From Acarospora socialis (lineage: Eukaryota > Ascomycota > Lecanoromycetes > Acarosporales > Acarosporaceae), in contig JAMYGW020000002.1 in assembly GCA_025617375.2 (NCBI GenBank), positions 2,046,001 through 2,110,000 on the forward strand: 64,000 nt of DNA, given 5' to 3'. The notes under the pieces are model-generated. The model worked only from the letters and a program-made list of their open reading frames with translations. It was not told the DNA's origin and made no database searches. Positions 32,316-47,189 of the stretch are shown here, piece by piece. Both the position numbers and the translations under genes were made by a program. Position 1 is the first letter of the stretch; each line of letters opens with the position of its first letter.

Positions 32316-35300
32316 CTTTGAACACTCTTACAATATAAAGAATGTCATTCAAAGAATCAACCTCAGACAGTGTGTTGCAGAGCACTGAACTGACAAAGAT
32401 AGTCAATGTCAATCATGAAGTACTCAAAGTCAAGACTTCAGAGAACTTTACAGAAGATTGATGAAATCTGAGACAATTTCTTACTCAAATCAATCTGTAT
32501 ATTGACTTCAATCAGAAAAAGTTCAGAAGCAACATTGACAGAGTTTTGTTCACAACATTCTACATGAAGAACACAGTGTTTGACTGAATTGAATCACAGC
32601 TCAACAAGTTCATGATTAAGAGCATTTCTGATTGAGAACAAAATATGTCTTGCATAAAGAACTGAATACAGTTCAAAGAGAAGCTGAGAAGAATCTTCAG
32701 AGTAGTTAACAAGAAATGTGCAGCAAAACAGAGAATTCACACATTACAGCAAGAAGAATCTGCAGTCAAGTATGCAGCAGAGTTTCAATGAATTGCAGCA
32801 CTTACATAATGAAATTTGAATCAGTTAGCATCAGCTTACTATTGAGACTTGAAAGAATCTATCAAAGACAAAATTGCACAAAGTGACAGATCAGATGATC
32901 TGCAAGAACTAATTAACAAAACAATCATGATAAACAGTCATCAGTGAAAGCAATAAATGAAGAAAAGAGACTACTGACATCAAGAGTGAACAGAACAAGT
33001 CAAATGAGAAAATCAGAGACAATACTACTCAGACTTCATGAATCTTGACATGATAAAATAAGATTGATCTTCAGTATGAAGATTGAAAGAAGCACTGCAA
33101 GAAAAGAAATGATTTTCAAGAGAAAAGTCTCTGAGTAATTAAGAAACACAAAAATACTATAATTGCAAGATTATCAGACATCTTGCACAGAATTGCAGAA
33201 AGCTCAAGAAAGAAAGAAAGAAAGCTGTGATCACAATTAAGAAAGTAATGCATGATGATCTTAGCTGAACAGCTTGCTATGACAACATGTGTTGAATTCA
33301 CATGAGCAGCAAGAATGAAGTCAAATATTATTCAAAGAAGTCACATCAAAAACAAGAAGCTTACAATATCACAGAATGATCTAGATCAAACAACACTGTA
33401 AAAAAAGAACTATGTGTTCTAGAGACTGAGATTGAAGAGACTGATACTTGTGATATTCAGATAGAAGAAAACTACAGTGATAGCATCTGAATTGTCTTGA
33501 ATTTAAATGCAGATCAAGAGAAAGTTGATTAAGAGAAAGTCAACATAAAACTGAAGACAGCATGTCAGCACTTCAAGAATCAACACTGAGCATTGAAAGA
33601 AGAAAAGCTTCAGTTTAAGAAGCAAGAGCTTGAGCAAGAAATGCAAACTTGAAAACAGAAAGCACAATGCAAAAGTACAGAAAAATAAAAGACATATGAT
33701 TAACTGAAAGAGCTGATGACAGCTGTTAAAGATGAATGTTTCAACAGTGACAATGCAGTATTGCTGAAATCTCTTATATGAAAAATGAAGAGTCACAAGA
33801 TTGAGATACACTTACTCAAAAAGTATATCATGCAGAATGAAAGCAAATGAATCTTCAGCAAAGAGTATATATCACTTGAATTTCTGCAAAGAGTAAGAGT
33901 CTTTGAAAGTCAGTTACAGATAAAATACAATCAGTATGAATCTTGACTACATCTGAAAAGACACATTGAGCAACACAGTCTAAAGTATGCAAATCTTATG
34001 ATCAAAAGAGAATCAAGATGATTTCAAGAGCTTTGAAGATGAGCTGAACAGTCAAGTGAGACAAAAAATGAAAAGCTTTCTCAACAAGACTAAAGAACAA
34101 GAAGCTAGCAATGTCTCAAAAAATGAGCAATGATCATCAAATATGAATTAAGATCATGATTGATGAATATCAGATCAACACATTGATAGATTTTGAAGTA
34201 GACAGTAACATCATGAGTCAATAAATAGTTAACATGTTAGAATTAGTGACACAGCAAGCACATTGTTCATCTTACATACACATGACAAACAGAGTCATCA
34301 AAAGAATCAATGAGAAAATCTGTGTGAAAGTCTTAATTCTTGAAAACTCACAAGAGATAACATTTGATATTATGAGATTGATCAGATATGATGCAGTACT
34401 GAGAATGTTCTGATTGCACAGAAGAAATTCAAAGATTGATTGAGTTATAAAAGAGATATGTGCAGTCAAAGACACATATAAGATCTCTGAACAATCAGAA
34501 ATGAGTTTATCAGAGTATAAGTCATGAGATTACAAAATATTGCTATTGAATGAGAAGCAATCTAAGTGAATGTCATTATACTCAATGAGTGAAGATCAAC
34601 TCAAGAAAGTAAGAACTTATCTTGATGAGAATCTAAAGAGAGAATTCATACAATCATCAAAGTCATCAGCAGAATATTCAATTCTGTTTATATCAAAGAA
34701 AGATGACAAAAAATGACTGTGTGTCAACTACAGACAACTCAATGAGATAACTCATCAAGATAATTATTCTCTATCATTGATAGAAGAGTTGCAGAACTGA
34801 TTAGATAAGACTAAGTGATTCACAAGTTTAGATCTTAAAGATGCCTATTATCAAGTCAGAATGAAAGAAGAAAAAAAATGAAAAACAGCATTCTGAACAA
34901 GATACAGACATTATAAATATATCATTATGTCATTTGAACTGAAGAATGTCTCAGTCATCTTTTAAAGATTGATCAATGATATGTTGAGAGAATATCTTGA
35001 TGATTTTGTGATCACATATCTCAATGATATTCTGATATATTCAGAAGACCTTAAAGAGCACTGAGAGCATGTGCACAAGATATTGATGAAGCTCAATGAG
35101 AGAGCTTTGTATGTGAAAAAGTCAAAAAGCAGGTTCAAGATCAAGAAAGTTGAGTTTTTAAACTATGTAATTTGATCTGAACAGATCAAGAAAAATTCAA
35201 AGAAAATAAAAGCAGTCAGAAACTGATCAACATCAAAATGAATCAAGAAAGTACAGATCTTTCTAGAATTGATGAACTACTATTGAAAGTTTGTATCAAA

Positions 35301-37186
35301 CTATGCAAAGATTGCAGAATCACTGACACATTTGACACACAAAAGTGAAGAATAACACTGAGATCAAGAATAGAAAGATGCATTTCATGTATTAAAGAAA
35401 AGTCTTAATGAAACAACACATCTAAGAATACTCAACTCAGCATGTGAGAAAACACTGAAAACTGATGCTTCAGATTTCACAGTAAAAGCATGTTTATATC
35501 AGATTGAAGAAGAATGACAGAGATTCATAGCATACTGATTGAGAAAATTATCAGAACTCAAGAAAAGATATGAGATTCACAATAAGAAACTTCTTGCAAT
35601 AGTGAAAGCACTGCAAGATTGAAGATCTTATTTTGCAGAAATAAGCAAGTCAATTCAGATCTATACAGATCACAAGAATCTGAGAAACTTTGCAATGACA
35701 AAACAACTCAATCAATGACAAGTCTGTTGAGCAGAGCAGTTGACAGATTACAAATTTCAGATTCATTACAAGAAGAATAATGAGAATGACAAAGCAGATG
35801 CTTTGAGTAGATAATTTGATCATGAGAGTGTACAGATGATATACATTGAAATTTTGAGTGAAGATAACAACAGAATTCTTATGAAGAGTTTAGCAGCAAC
35901 ATACAAGATGAAGCAAGCTTTCTTGACAGATAAAGAACTCATAGAGATGTATCATTATGACAGAACTGAAGAACATCTAGAAGTTAAATGCACTGAAGAT
36001 CTAGTGTGAAGAAGATACAATGTTAGCAATTTTAAAAATTGAGTCATCAGAATGATCACTGTGTACAATTCATGCTGAAGAAACAGAATCAATTAAGACA
36101 AACAATATGATGAAGTAACACAACTAAATGCATCAGATGCATCATGAAAGTCAGTTACTATGAACTTCATTATGAAGCTATCACTGTTCAGAGACTTGAC
36201 ATGAAAGATGAAGTTTGATAGCATATTGACTATAGTGAACAGATTGATCAAGTACACAATGTTCATTTCATTCAGAGAAACTGCAACAGCATCAGTATTG
36301 ACATACATCATACTGCAAGAATTGATTAGCAATTACAGACTATCAAAGAAATTTATCATCAATAGAGACAAGCTGTTTACAAGCAAGTTTTGAGAAATGC
36401 TTACAGCAGAACTCAGAATAAAACATAAGATGTTAACAGCATATCACTTACAGACAGATGAACAAAGCAAATGAATGAATCAAACAGTAAAGACATATTT
36501 AAAACACTATATCAACAAGAATCAGAACAACTGAGTATGACTGTTGTCAACAGCACAGTTTGTGTACAACAACACAAGAAATGAAATCACAGAAAAAATG
36601 TCTTTCTATATGAATTATGACTACAATCTGAAGATGTGACAAGATCTCAAAGAACACAGATCACAAAGTCAAAAAATGATTTTGAACATCACTCAAATGA
36701 AGAAACTGCATCAAGATCTAACAAAACAGATTGAACAGCAAACAGAACAAACAACAGAGACAAAATCATTTAAAAAGAAAGAAAAGATATATCTGAGAAT
36801 AAACAACATATGAATCAAAGAAAAAAGCAAGAAGCTGAAGAACAAAAGCATTGAATCATTCAAGATCATACAAAACATTAGAAGATTAAGCTATGAGTTA
36901 GACTTACTCAAAGAAATGAGAATACACTCAGTATTTCATGCATTCATGTTACAGCATTGCAATCAGTTTATATCACTTCAGACCACTGAGACATCTGTTG
37001 AACTTGAGAAAGAATATGAAGTTGAGAACATTTTAAAAAAGAGAATGATTAGTGAGAAAGCTCACTATTTTGTAAAATGAAAAGAATACAATATCTCAGA
37101 AAACATCTGAGAACTCAAGAAAAATCTTAAGAACTGTGCAAGAATGCTTCAACATTTTGAGAAAAGAGATTGAGATTAGCTGAGAA

Positions 37187-37522
37187 GAATGAAGACATTG
37201 TGTTGACAAGTTGTAATAATGATTGAGAATTTTCATTCTCTGTCTCATCATTATCATCTGCAAGCTCTTCAGCAAGACACTTTGCTTTTGTGTCAATTTA
37301 AGTTTCAGACTGTTTTAAGATTTTTTACAATCTAGCAATTTTTGTCAAAAGTGCAGAAAGTTGCTCATCAAGAGCTCAAGAGAGCTCATTTTTGATTTTT
37401 GAACAAACAAACTCTAAAAAATTAAGAAAGAGACTGATGCAGAAATGATCTCAGCATACACACTCAGCACATTTTACAGATCACAAAGAATCAGATGAGA
37501 CTGAAGAATCAAAAGACATCAT
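37187..37522 (-). other. Antisense cysteine-rich/coiled-coil frame inside gypsy element 1
   Basis: Lies between the chromodomain and the 3' LTR on the strand opposite gag-pol. It shows a KCAEC cysteine cluster followed by leucine-heptad-like spacing, parallel to the frame in gypsy element 2. It is part of the element and broken; the encoded role is unknown. Confidence 0.55.
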
Positions 37523-37718
37523 GATGCAAGAAAAATTGATGTTTAAACAATGATCACAAGAAACAAGTGCAGGATTCTCTTTACAAAATATGATATCAGC
37601 AAGTTAAAGATGATTTCTGGATTTTAGATGCATCATTGAAAGATGATGAGTAAAATGCTGATATATACTCTTGCTTAAATAGACTCTAAAGAACTAGCAT
37701 CTAGAAGAAGAAAGATAA

Positions 37719-38035
37719 TGTTATGATCATATTTTAATGAGAAATAGCAGAACAGAGAATACACATAGAAAGACATAACTCTGAGTATGAAACAACAAAA
37801 TGTCAGACATTTTCTCATAAACATGTGTCAGAGAGCACATCAGAACACTGAGACATCAAGTGTGTCAGTGTGCTCACTTCTATATAGTAGAATTGATTCT
37901 TTTATGAAATTGATTGTGTTCAACTCATCTAGTTATGCAATACAAAGCTATTGTTTATCTAGAATCTTTGAACCTTTATATCAAAGAGCACAAACCCTAG
38001 CCCTATAACTGAGAAATCTCAGTTGAGATGTAACA
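37719..38035 (+). repeat. 3' LTR of gypsy element 1
   Basis: 317 bp, the same length as the 5' LTR, preceded by a purine-rich tract (about 37,700-37,718) and followed by the AAATT target duplication. Confidence 0.93.
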
Positions 38036-38040
38036 AAATT

Positions 38041-39736
38041 GAACAGATTTCTTTTGTAAAACATGATGTTAATGCTGAATCATTTTCTTTAAATAAAAAA
38101 CAACATATTGTTGTTGCACAATATACTCTATGATTTCAGTTTGCAGAGTTCAACTGTATTTGACATCTTATGTTGTGATTTTTGCAATGATCATTACTTA
38201 TTAAGTTAAATATCAATATAATTTTACAATCATCACAATAAATATCACTTCTGAGTCAGAATCTCAATATTACATCTATTCATTTTATTGTCAAACAGTC
38301 TCATCTGTATTTACAAAATCTCAAATTATCTGCTGTTTTCACTGCATCTTTTATTATTCATTAATATTTATTCTTGCATCTACAGTCTTTCACAAAATCA
38401 ATTATACTTTCAGATTAATCATTACAATCATTATAATCTGAATTGTCTTTTTTCTTATCTTTATTATCACAGTTTTTTAATTCAAACATATCTTCACTGA
38501 CATCTGTAAATGTCTGTGTTACTTATATTTTTTTATTATGTCAATTTTCATCACTAAATCTGAATTATATGAATCAGATTTGCAGTTATTGCAGTATATT
38601 TTACTAAATCAGTAAACAGATTTTGAATAGCAGCACAAAAATGTCTCATTATAAGATCTGTTGTAAGTAAAAAGTTATAATGTTATTTTTAATACAGAAT
38701 TTGTTGAAGCTGTTGTGAAATTTATTGATTTTTGTGAATATTACTGCAAAAAAGTTTTAACAATTGTTATAACAATACAACATTACATTTATATTCACAT
38801 CTGTCAGCTGTATTTCTAATAAATAATTAAATAAATAATATAAAGTCACAAACTTCAACATTTATAGTAAACTGTATTATTTGCAGAATTCATTACAGAT
38901 TATCAATAATCATCTATTTTAGTATGCACAGTTATTCTTTTATGATTTTGTATATGCTGCTAAGTTGTGAAATTAATGAAATTTGCAACTTTATTTACAG
39001 TTTTTACAACAGCTTACAAATATACTTTATAAAATGAACTTATACATTACTCTTTATAAAATCACAGCAGAATATCTTTAAATTACAAAAATTATTAAAC
39101 AGCAGATTCAGATTGTACTAAATTTACAAATGCACTTAATTATGCAAAGTAATGCAGATCAACATCATGACAATTTATTGATTAGTGAGAAAATTATAAT
39201 GATCATCTCAAATAAATATAAACAGATTTACTTTTACAACATTGTTTTACATCTTCATTAAACACTGCAAAAAAACTCAGTATTTTTCTAAATCAGTTTA
39301 AATCATGCTGCATACATATTGTTGTATTATGTTCTGCTGTTTTCACATGATGATTTTGAATAATACTGAATTTTATAGTTGTGAAATTTTAATTATGTTC
39401 ACAAACAGTTACAACTTTATCAACAAATCTATTATCAATACTGTTTATATTTCTGCTACAAACAGTTCTTAATTTTTTTTATATTGAATGACTGTTTCAG
39501 CAGTACTTAATGAATATTTAATTTATGTATAATTAGATTAAACTGAACTGAATCTGCAACAATTAAAGATAAATTTATGCAAATATGTGTAACATTCTTA
39601 TTTGAGATTTCTTGAGTATAAAAGTTAAAAGTTTGTGCTTATTAATATAATAGCTGATCTGAAATGATTCTGATCTTAATTTTTAAATTGTTATTTAAAT
39701 TGAATATGATTGTTTTCATAAGAAAAATAATTCTAC
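38041..39736. other. AT-rich stretch of unknown origin
   Basis: 1.7 kb without recognisable protein domains or repeat ends. It is the sequence into which gypsy element 1 inserted, and probably an older, fully eroded element. Confidence 0.5.
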
Positions 39737-39970
39737 TGTTGAGAAGTGCAGTGTTCTAACTGCTACTATTGTTTTAGTTAGTACTAGTGTCAGAAATTAT
39801 CTACTGTCTTCATGCTTTGTATGACTGTAACATTTAGATACAAGAAAAACACTTATATTGATCATGATCAAGATAATCAATTTATGTTGACTGCAATTAA
39901 CTTCAATAATGTACATTCACTAAATAGACAGTATAGCACAAGTATTCTTTAAATCTTTCATTAAATTCAA
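39737..39970 (+). repeat. 5' LTR of copia element A
   Basis: Matches 56003-56236 in direct orientation and about 56,733-56,944 in inverted orientation. The shared core is AATAGACAGTATAGCACAAG. Confidence 0.82.
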
Positions 39971-41990
39971 TAGATTATGAGCTCAAATTAACAAGAAACT
40001 TCTCAAAGAAAGTGCATATTTTTAATATCTTGACAGCTTTGTTACAGAACTTAAATGATTGAGCAAAACAAATACTCTCAACACTCAATATGAAACTCAA
40101 AAAATTAAGCAAAATGAAACTCTCAGTGACTTAATACAGAATTTAAACAGTTAAGTGAAACAAACACATATTCTCAGCAGCTTATTACAAGTCAATAAGA
40201 TAAATAAGCATCTATTTACTGTCTTCATCAAAGAAAAACATTTAACACATCTTTTCTTCATCTTATTCACTTATTATATTCTGATTCACTAATTATATTT
40301 TTATTATTATTTCTTATATTATGTGTTAATTATCATCACAAATTATATTATAAACTTTAACAACTTCTTCATAAAGCAACAACTCATTTCAGTTCTTAAT
40401 TAAAAGAACTGTGATCATTGATTCACTCTTATGAAAAGATGATTGATAAATAAAGATTTATAATTTATCATTAAAATCTTCATTATCAATACATCTGTCA
40501 ACAATTTCTTCTTTTTTTAAGCAATCTTGACTTCAAAAGTCAGAAAATTGACATTAAAACTCTGTATTGACTTATTATTTATATCAATGTAAATAATTAA
40601 GAATATTTAATAAACAAAATCAATGTAAAGAATACTTAAAACATTCTGAAATTCAAGTACAAAAAGAAGCTACAAATTACTGAAAGACAATATCTGATGA
40701 AGTTTATTGAATATAAGATGTTAATAAATGTATTTATTAATGAAACATAAATTTTTCTCAGCAAACTCAACAAAAAAATTGCTGCAACTCAATCTGATAT
40801 GATTAACTTATTTAAATCAAAGTAATGATTTCAGACACTGCTTCAGACACTGTTAAAAAATTATATAATGATTTATAATGTAATTAATATTTAAAATATC
40901 TTAAATATCAAAAGAAATCTGCAGAAACTTCAGAAGAAAAAAATACAATTAAAGATTGCAGAAACTGTTATATAAACAGATTAATATAAAGAAGAATGAA
41001 CTTTGATATATTTATATATTTATGATGTGAAATATCACTATTGAAGATCTTTAAACTTCAATAACAATCATTTTCTTCATTAAAAGTAATTTAAATGTCT
41101 TCTGTGCAACAACATTCATTATATTTGAGATTGTAAATATTTTTTCTCTGCTTATAAGCATGTCAAGTTAAAGAAGTTAGTTAACTTAATCATGATTAAA
41201 TCAATTATAAAATTAATCAAATTAACTACAAACAACTTACATCAACACAGAGATAAATCAGAGTTCAAACACAAAAAAAAAGTATAAAACTTTTAATGCT
41301 GAAACAGAGATCAAGAAAGACAGCAATTCATTTTTATTGAAATTCAATGTAAAGAAAAAAATTAATGAAGAAATTATTATCTTATTTAAAGAAGCTACTC
41401 ATAAGATGTTCAGTTTTAAATAAGTTGCTGATTTTAAATTTTTATTATACATAATTAATCAACTTTAACTTTTCAGTGACTCTCTAATATACATAAGACA
41501 TTGATGAATTAAAATTGAGAAAAAATAATTATACTCTTATTATTATAAAGTAACAGTCATGCAGAATGAATCTGAAAACTTTGTTAATCTAAGTTTTACA
41601 CTTTATATATCTGAACTTGAATTCAATCTTTTGTCAAAAAAATAAATATATAAGATAAAACTGCATGATGGTTTTGATCAACACAGTCTCTATACATAAA
41701 ATAAACATAATAACATTATAATAAAAACATTTGAGCAAGAGAGTATCTATATAGTTAAATATATCACAAAGAATCTAAACAAATTTGTTTTAATGACTGT
41801 CATATACATACTGTCTGACTCAGAAATTACTTTTTCAGTCACAGTACTGAATGCAAACTCACAAATTCAAATTCACAAATTCTCAGTGCAGACTGAGTCA
41901 CAAAGCTTTACTAAAACTACACTCTTGAGTGAAAAGATTAAGATTTACAAGTTGTGACATCAATATTTCATTCATTTTGACTCTGTAAAG

Positions 41991-42308
41991 TGTTACAACC
42001 ATATTCTGAAAGAAGAATAATGAGATGAGAGATATGTCTGAGAAAGCATAATCTCAAGCATGAAATGACAAAATATCAAACATTTTCTCATAAACATGTG
42101 TCAGAAACACATCAGAACACTGAAACACTGAGTGTGTCAGTGTTTTCATTTCTATATAGTAAAATCAATTCTCTTATGAAATTGATCATGTTCAACTCAT
42201 TTAGTTATGCAATACAAAGCTACTGTTTATCTAAAATCTTTGAATCTTTATATTAAGAAGCACAAAACTCTAGCTCTATAACTGAGGAATCTCAGTTGAA
42301 ATGTAACA
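41991..42308 (+). repeat. 5' LTR of gypsy element 2
   Basis: 318 bp with TGTTA...TAACA ends, followed by CTTTGAAC at the primer-binding position. Confidence 0.93.
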
Positions 42309-45300
42309 CTTTGAACATTCTCACAATATAAAGAATGTCATTCAAAGAATCAATCTCAGATGATGCATCACAGAGCACTGAATCAACAAAGATAGTCAAT
42401 ATTGATCACAAAGTACTGAAAGTCAAGACTTCAGAGAACTTTGTGAAAGATTGACAAAATCTGAGACAATTTCTTGTTCAAATCAATCTGTATGTTGACT
42501 TCAATCAGAAGAAGTTTGAAAGCAATGTCAATAGAGTTTTGTTTGCAACATTCTACATGAAGAACACAGCATTCAACTGAATTGAATCACAGCTCAATAA
42601 GTTTATGACTAAGAGCATTCTCAATCAAGAACAGAATACATCTTGCATAGAAAACTGAATGCAGTTCAAGAAGAAGCTGAGAAAAATCTTTGAAATAGTT
42701 GACAAGAAACATGCAGCAAAACAAAAGATTTATATGTTACAGCAAGAAGAATCTGCAGTTAAGTATGTGGCAGAGTTTCAATGAATTGTGACACTTATGC
42801 AATGAAATTCAAATCAGTTAGCATCAACTTACTATTGAGACTTGAAGAAATCTATCAAGAACAAAATTGCACAAAGTGACAGATCAAATGACCTGCAAGA
42901 ACTTATTAACAAGACAATCATGATAGATGATTGTCAATGAGAACAACATATAAAAAGAAAAGACTATCAACATCAGAGATGAATGAATCAAGTCAATAAG
43001 AGAAATCAAAGACAATATTATTCAGACTTCATGAATCTCAACACAATGAAGCAAGATTGATCTTCAGTGCAGAGATCAAAGAAAGCATCATGAGAAAAGA
43101 AACAGTTCTCAAGAAAGAAGTCTCAGAGTTATCAAGAAATGCAAAAATGCTATAACTGTGATATTATTAAACATCTTGCACAGAATTGCAAGAAACTCAG
43201 AAAAGAAAAGAAGAAAGCTGTGATCACAACTAAGAAAGTAGTGCATGACAATCTTAGCTGAACAGCTTGCTACAACAACATGTGTTGAACTCACATGAAC
43301 AGCAAGAATGAAGTCAAATATTATTCAAAGAAGTCATGTCAGAAACAAGAAACTTACAATATCACAGAATGATCTAGATCAGACAACACTGTAAAGAAAG
43401 AACTATGTGTTTTAGAGACTGAGATTGAAGAGATCAATACTTGTGATACTCAGATAGAAGAAGACTACAGTGATAGCATCTGAATTGTCTTGAATTTGAA
43501 TGCAGATCAAGAAGAAGTCAATCAATGAAAAGTCAACATAAAACTGAAGACAGCATATCAGCACTCTGAAAATCAACAATGAGCATTGAATGAAGAAAAG
43601 TTTCAGTATGAGAAGCAAGAGCTTGAGCAAGAAATGCAAGTCTGAAAACAGAAAGCACAACACAAGAGTGCAGAAGAATGAAAGACATATGATCAGTTTG
43701 ATGAGCTGATGATAGCTGTTAAAGATGAATGTCTCAACAGTGACAACACAGCATTGTTGAGATCTCTTGTATGAAAAACAAAGAGTTACAAGATTGAGAT
43801 ATACTTATTTGAAGAGTATATCATGCAAAATGAAGACAGATGAATCTTTAGTGAAGAATATATATCATTTGAATTTCTGCAAAGAGTAAAAGTCTGTGAG
43901 AGTCAGTTGCAGATGAAGTACAATCAGTATAAACTCTGACTACATTCAGAAAGATGCATTGAGCAACACAGTCTAGAGTATGTGAATCTCATGATTAAAA
44001 GAAAACTCAGATGATTTTAAGAACTTTGAAGATGAACTGAATGACTGAGTGAGTCAAAAAATGACAAGCTTTCTCAACAAGACTAGAGAACAAGAAGCTA
44101 GTGATGTCTCAAAGACAGAATAATGATCATAGAATATAAATCAAGATCATAATCAACAAACATCAGATTGATGCATTGGTGAATTTTGAAGCAGATGATA
44201 ATATTATGAATCACAAAATAGTGAATATGTTAGAATTAGAGACACAGTGAGTGCACTGTTCATTCAACATACAAATGATGAATGAAGTCATCAAAAGAAT
44301 TGATGAGAAAATCTGTGTGAAAGTCTCAATTCTTGAAAACCCACAAGAGATAATGTTTGATGTTATGAAATCAATCAGATATGACATGATACTAGAAATG
44401 TTCTGGTTGTGCAAAAAGAACTTATGAATTGATTGAGTTATAAAAGAAATATGTGCAGTCAAAAACACATATAAAATTTCTGAACAATCAAAGATGAGCT
44501 TATCAGAGCATAAGTCATGAAATCATGAAATACTGCTATTGAATGAAAGACAATCTAAGTGAATGTCATTATATTCAATGAGCAAAGATCAACTCAAGAA
44601 AGTAAGAACTTATCTTGATGAGAATCTCAAAAGAAAATTCATTAAATCATCAAAGTCATCAGCAGAATATTTAATCCTGTTCATATCAAAGAAAGATGAC
44701 AAGAAATGATTATGTGTTGATTACAGACAACTCAACAAAATAACTCATCAAGATAGTTATTTCTTATCACTGATAGAAAAGTTGCAAGACTGATTAAAAA
44801 AGACTAAGTAATTCACAAGCTTAGATCTTAAGAACATCTATTATCAAGTTAGAATGAAAGAAGATAAAAAATGAAAGACAGTGTTCTGAACAAGATATGA
44901 ACATTATAAATACATCATCATGTCATTCAGACTGAAAAATGTCTCAGTCATCTTTCAGAGATTGATCAATGACATATTGAGAGAGTATCTCAATGATTTT
45001 GTAATCATGTATCTTAATAACATTCTGATATATTCAGAAGATCTTGAAGAGCATCAAGAACACATGTGAAAGATATTAGCAAAGCTCAACAAGAAAGTCT
45101 TGTACATGAAAAAGTCAAAAAGCAGATTCAAAATCAAGAAAGTTGAATTTCTAGACTATGTGATTCAATCTAAACAAATTAAGAAAAATTTAAAGAAGAC
45201 AGAAGCAGTCAGAAACTGATTAACATCAAAAAGAATCAAGGAAGTACAGGTCTTTCTAAAGTTAACAAATTATTATTGAAAGTTTGTATCAAACTATGCA

Positions 45301-47189
45301 AGAATTGTGAAATCACTAATGCATTTGACACACAAGAGCAAAAAATAACATTGAAACAAAGAGCAGAAAGATGCATTTCACATATTAAAGAAAAGTTTTA
45401 GTGAAATGACACACCTGAAAATACTCAATTCAGCATGCAAGAAGACACTGAAAACTGATGCTTCAGATTTCACAGTAAAAGCATATTTATATCAGATTGA
45501 GAATGAACAGCAGAGACTCATAGTATATCAATCTAGAAAACTATCAGAATTCAAGAAAAGATATGAGGTTCATGACAAGAAACTTCTTGCAATAGTGAAA
45601 GCACTGCAAGATTGAAGATCTTATTTCACAAAGATTAGCAAGTCAATTCAGATCTATACAGATCACAAGAACTTGAGAAACTTTGCAACAACAAAACAAC
45701 TCAATCAACAACAGATTTGTTGAACAGAACAGTTGACAGACTATGAATTTCAGATTCATTACAAGAAAAGTAATGAGAATGATGAAACAGATGTCTTGAG
45801 TAGACAATCTAATCATGAAGACATACAAACAGTACACATCAGAATTCTAAGCAAAGACAATAATGAAATTCTCACAAAGAACTTAACAGCAATGTACAAG
45901 ATGAAGCAAGCTTTCTTGACAGATAAAGAACTCATCAAGATATGTCACTACAGCAGAATGAAAGAACACTTAGAAGTTAAATGCACTGAAGATCTAGTGC
46001 AAAGAAGATGCAACATTAACAATTTTAAAAATTGAGTCATCAGAATGATCACTGTGTGTGATTTATGCTGAAGAAATTAAGTCAATTAAGACAAACAATA
46101 TGATGAAGTAACACAACTGAATGCATCAGATGCATCATGAAAGTCAGTTATCATGAACTTTATTACAAAACTATCATCATCAAAAGATTCAGCATGAGAA
46201 GTAAGATTCAACAGTATATTGATGATAGTAAATAGATTGATCAAGTACACAATATTCATTTCATTCAAAGAGATCACAACAACATCAGTATTGACACAGA
46301 TCATACTGCAAGAATTGATTAGCAATTACAGACTATCAAAAGAATTTATCATCAACAGAGACAAGCTGTTTACAAGTAAGTTTTGAGAAACACTTACAGC
46401 AGAACTTGAGATAAAGCATAAAATGTCAACAGCATATCACTCACAGACAGATGAACAGAGCAAGAGAATGAATTAAACAGTGAAAATGTACTTGAAACAC
46501 TATGTCAATAAGAATCAGAACAACTGAATACAACTGCTGTCAATGACACAGTTTGCATACAACAATGCAAAAAACAAAATCACAAAAGAAATATCTTTCT
46601 ATGTGAACTATGACTATAACTCAAAGATATGACAAGATCTCAGAGAACACAGATCACAAAGTCAGAAAGTGATTTTAGATATTGCTCAGATGAAAAAACT
46701 GCATCAAGATCTAATGAAATGAATTGAACAGCAGACAGAACAAACAATAGAGACAAAATCATTTGAAGAAGAAGAAAAAATATATTTAAGAACAAACAAC
46801 ATACAGACAAAGAGAAGAAGCAAGAAGCTAGAAAACAAGAGCATTGAATCATTCAAGATTATATGAAACATCAAAGAATTAAGTTATGAGCTAGACTTAC
46901 TCAAAGAAATGAGAATACACCCAATATTTCATGCATTTATGCTACAGCACTGCAACCAGTTCATATCACTTCAAATCACTGAAATGTCTGTCAAACTCAA
47001 CAAAGAATATGAAGTTAAGAACATTTTAAAAAAGAAAATGATTAGTGAGAAAGTTCACTATCTCATAAAATGAAAGAAATACAATACATCAAAAAACATC
47101 TGAGAACTCAAGAAGAACCTCAAGAACTGCACAAGAACACTTCAACAGTTTGAGAAAAGAGATCAAGATCAGCTCAGAAGAATGAAGAC

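Larger units (their letters stand above)
31999..38035 (+). mobile_element. Gypsy element 1: chromodomain Ty3/gypsy LTR retrotransposon fossil
   Basis: 6037 bp, bounded by two 317-bp LTRs beginning TGTTA and ending TAACA and by a perfect 5-bp target duplication AAATT (31994-31998 and 38036-38040). Parts in order: gag with a CCHC zinc knuckle (about 33.15 kb), protease region, reverse transcriptase (about 34.6-35.2 kb), RNase H (about 35.4-35.7 kb), integrase (about 35.9-36.8 kb), chromodomain (about 37.0-37.15 kb), an antisense frame, and a purine-rich tract just before the 3' LTR. It is structurally complete end to end but broken in every coding part, with dozens of breaks; it is a dead copy. 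The chromodomain places it among chromoviruses. Age cannot be judged from LTR divergence because C-to-T mutation dominates the differences. Confidence 0.93.
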
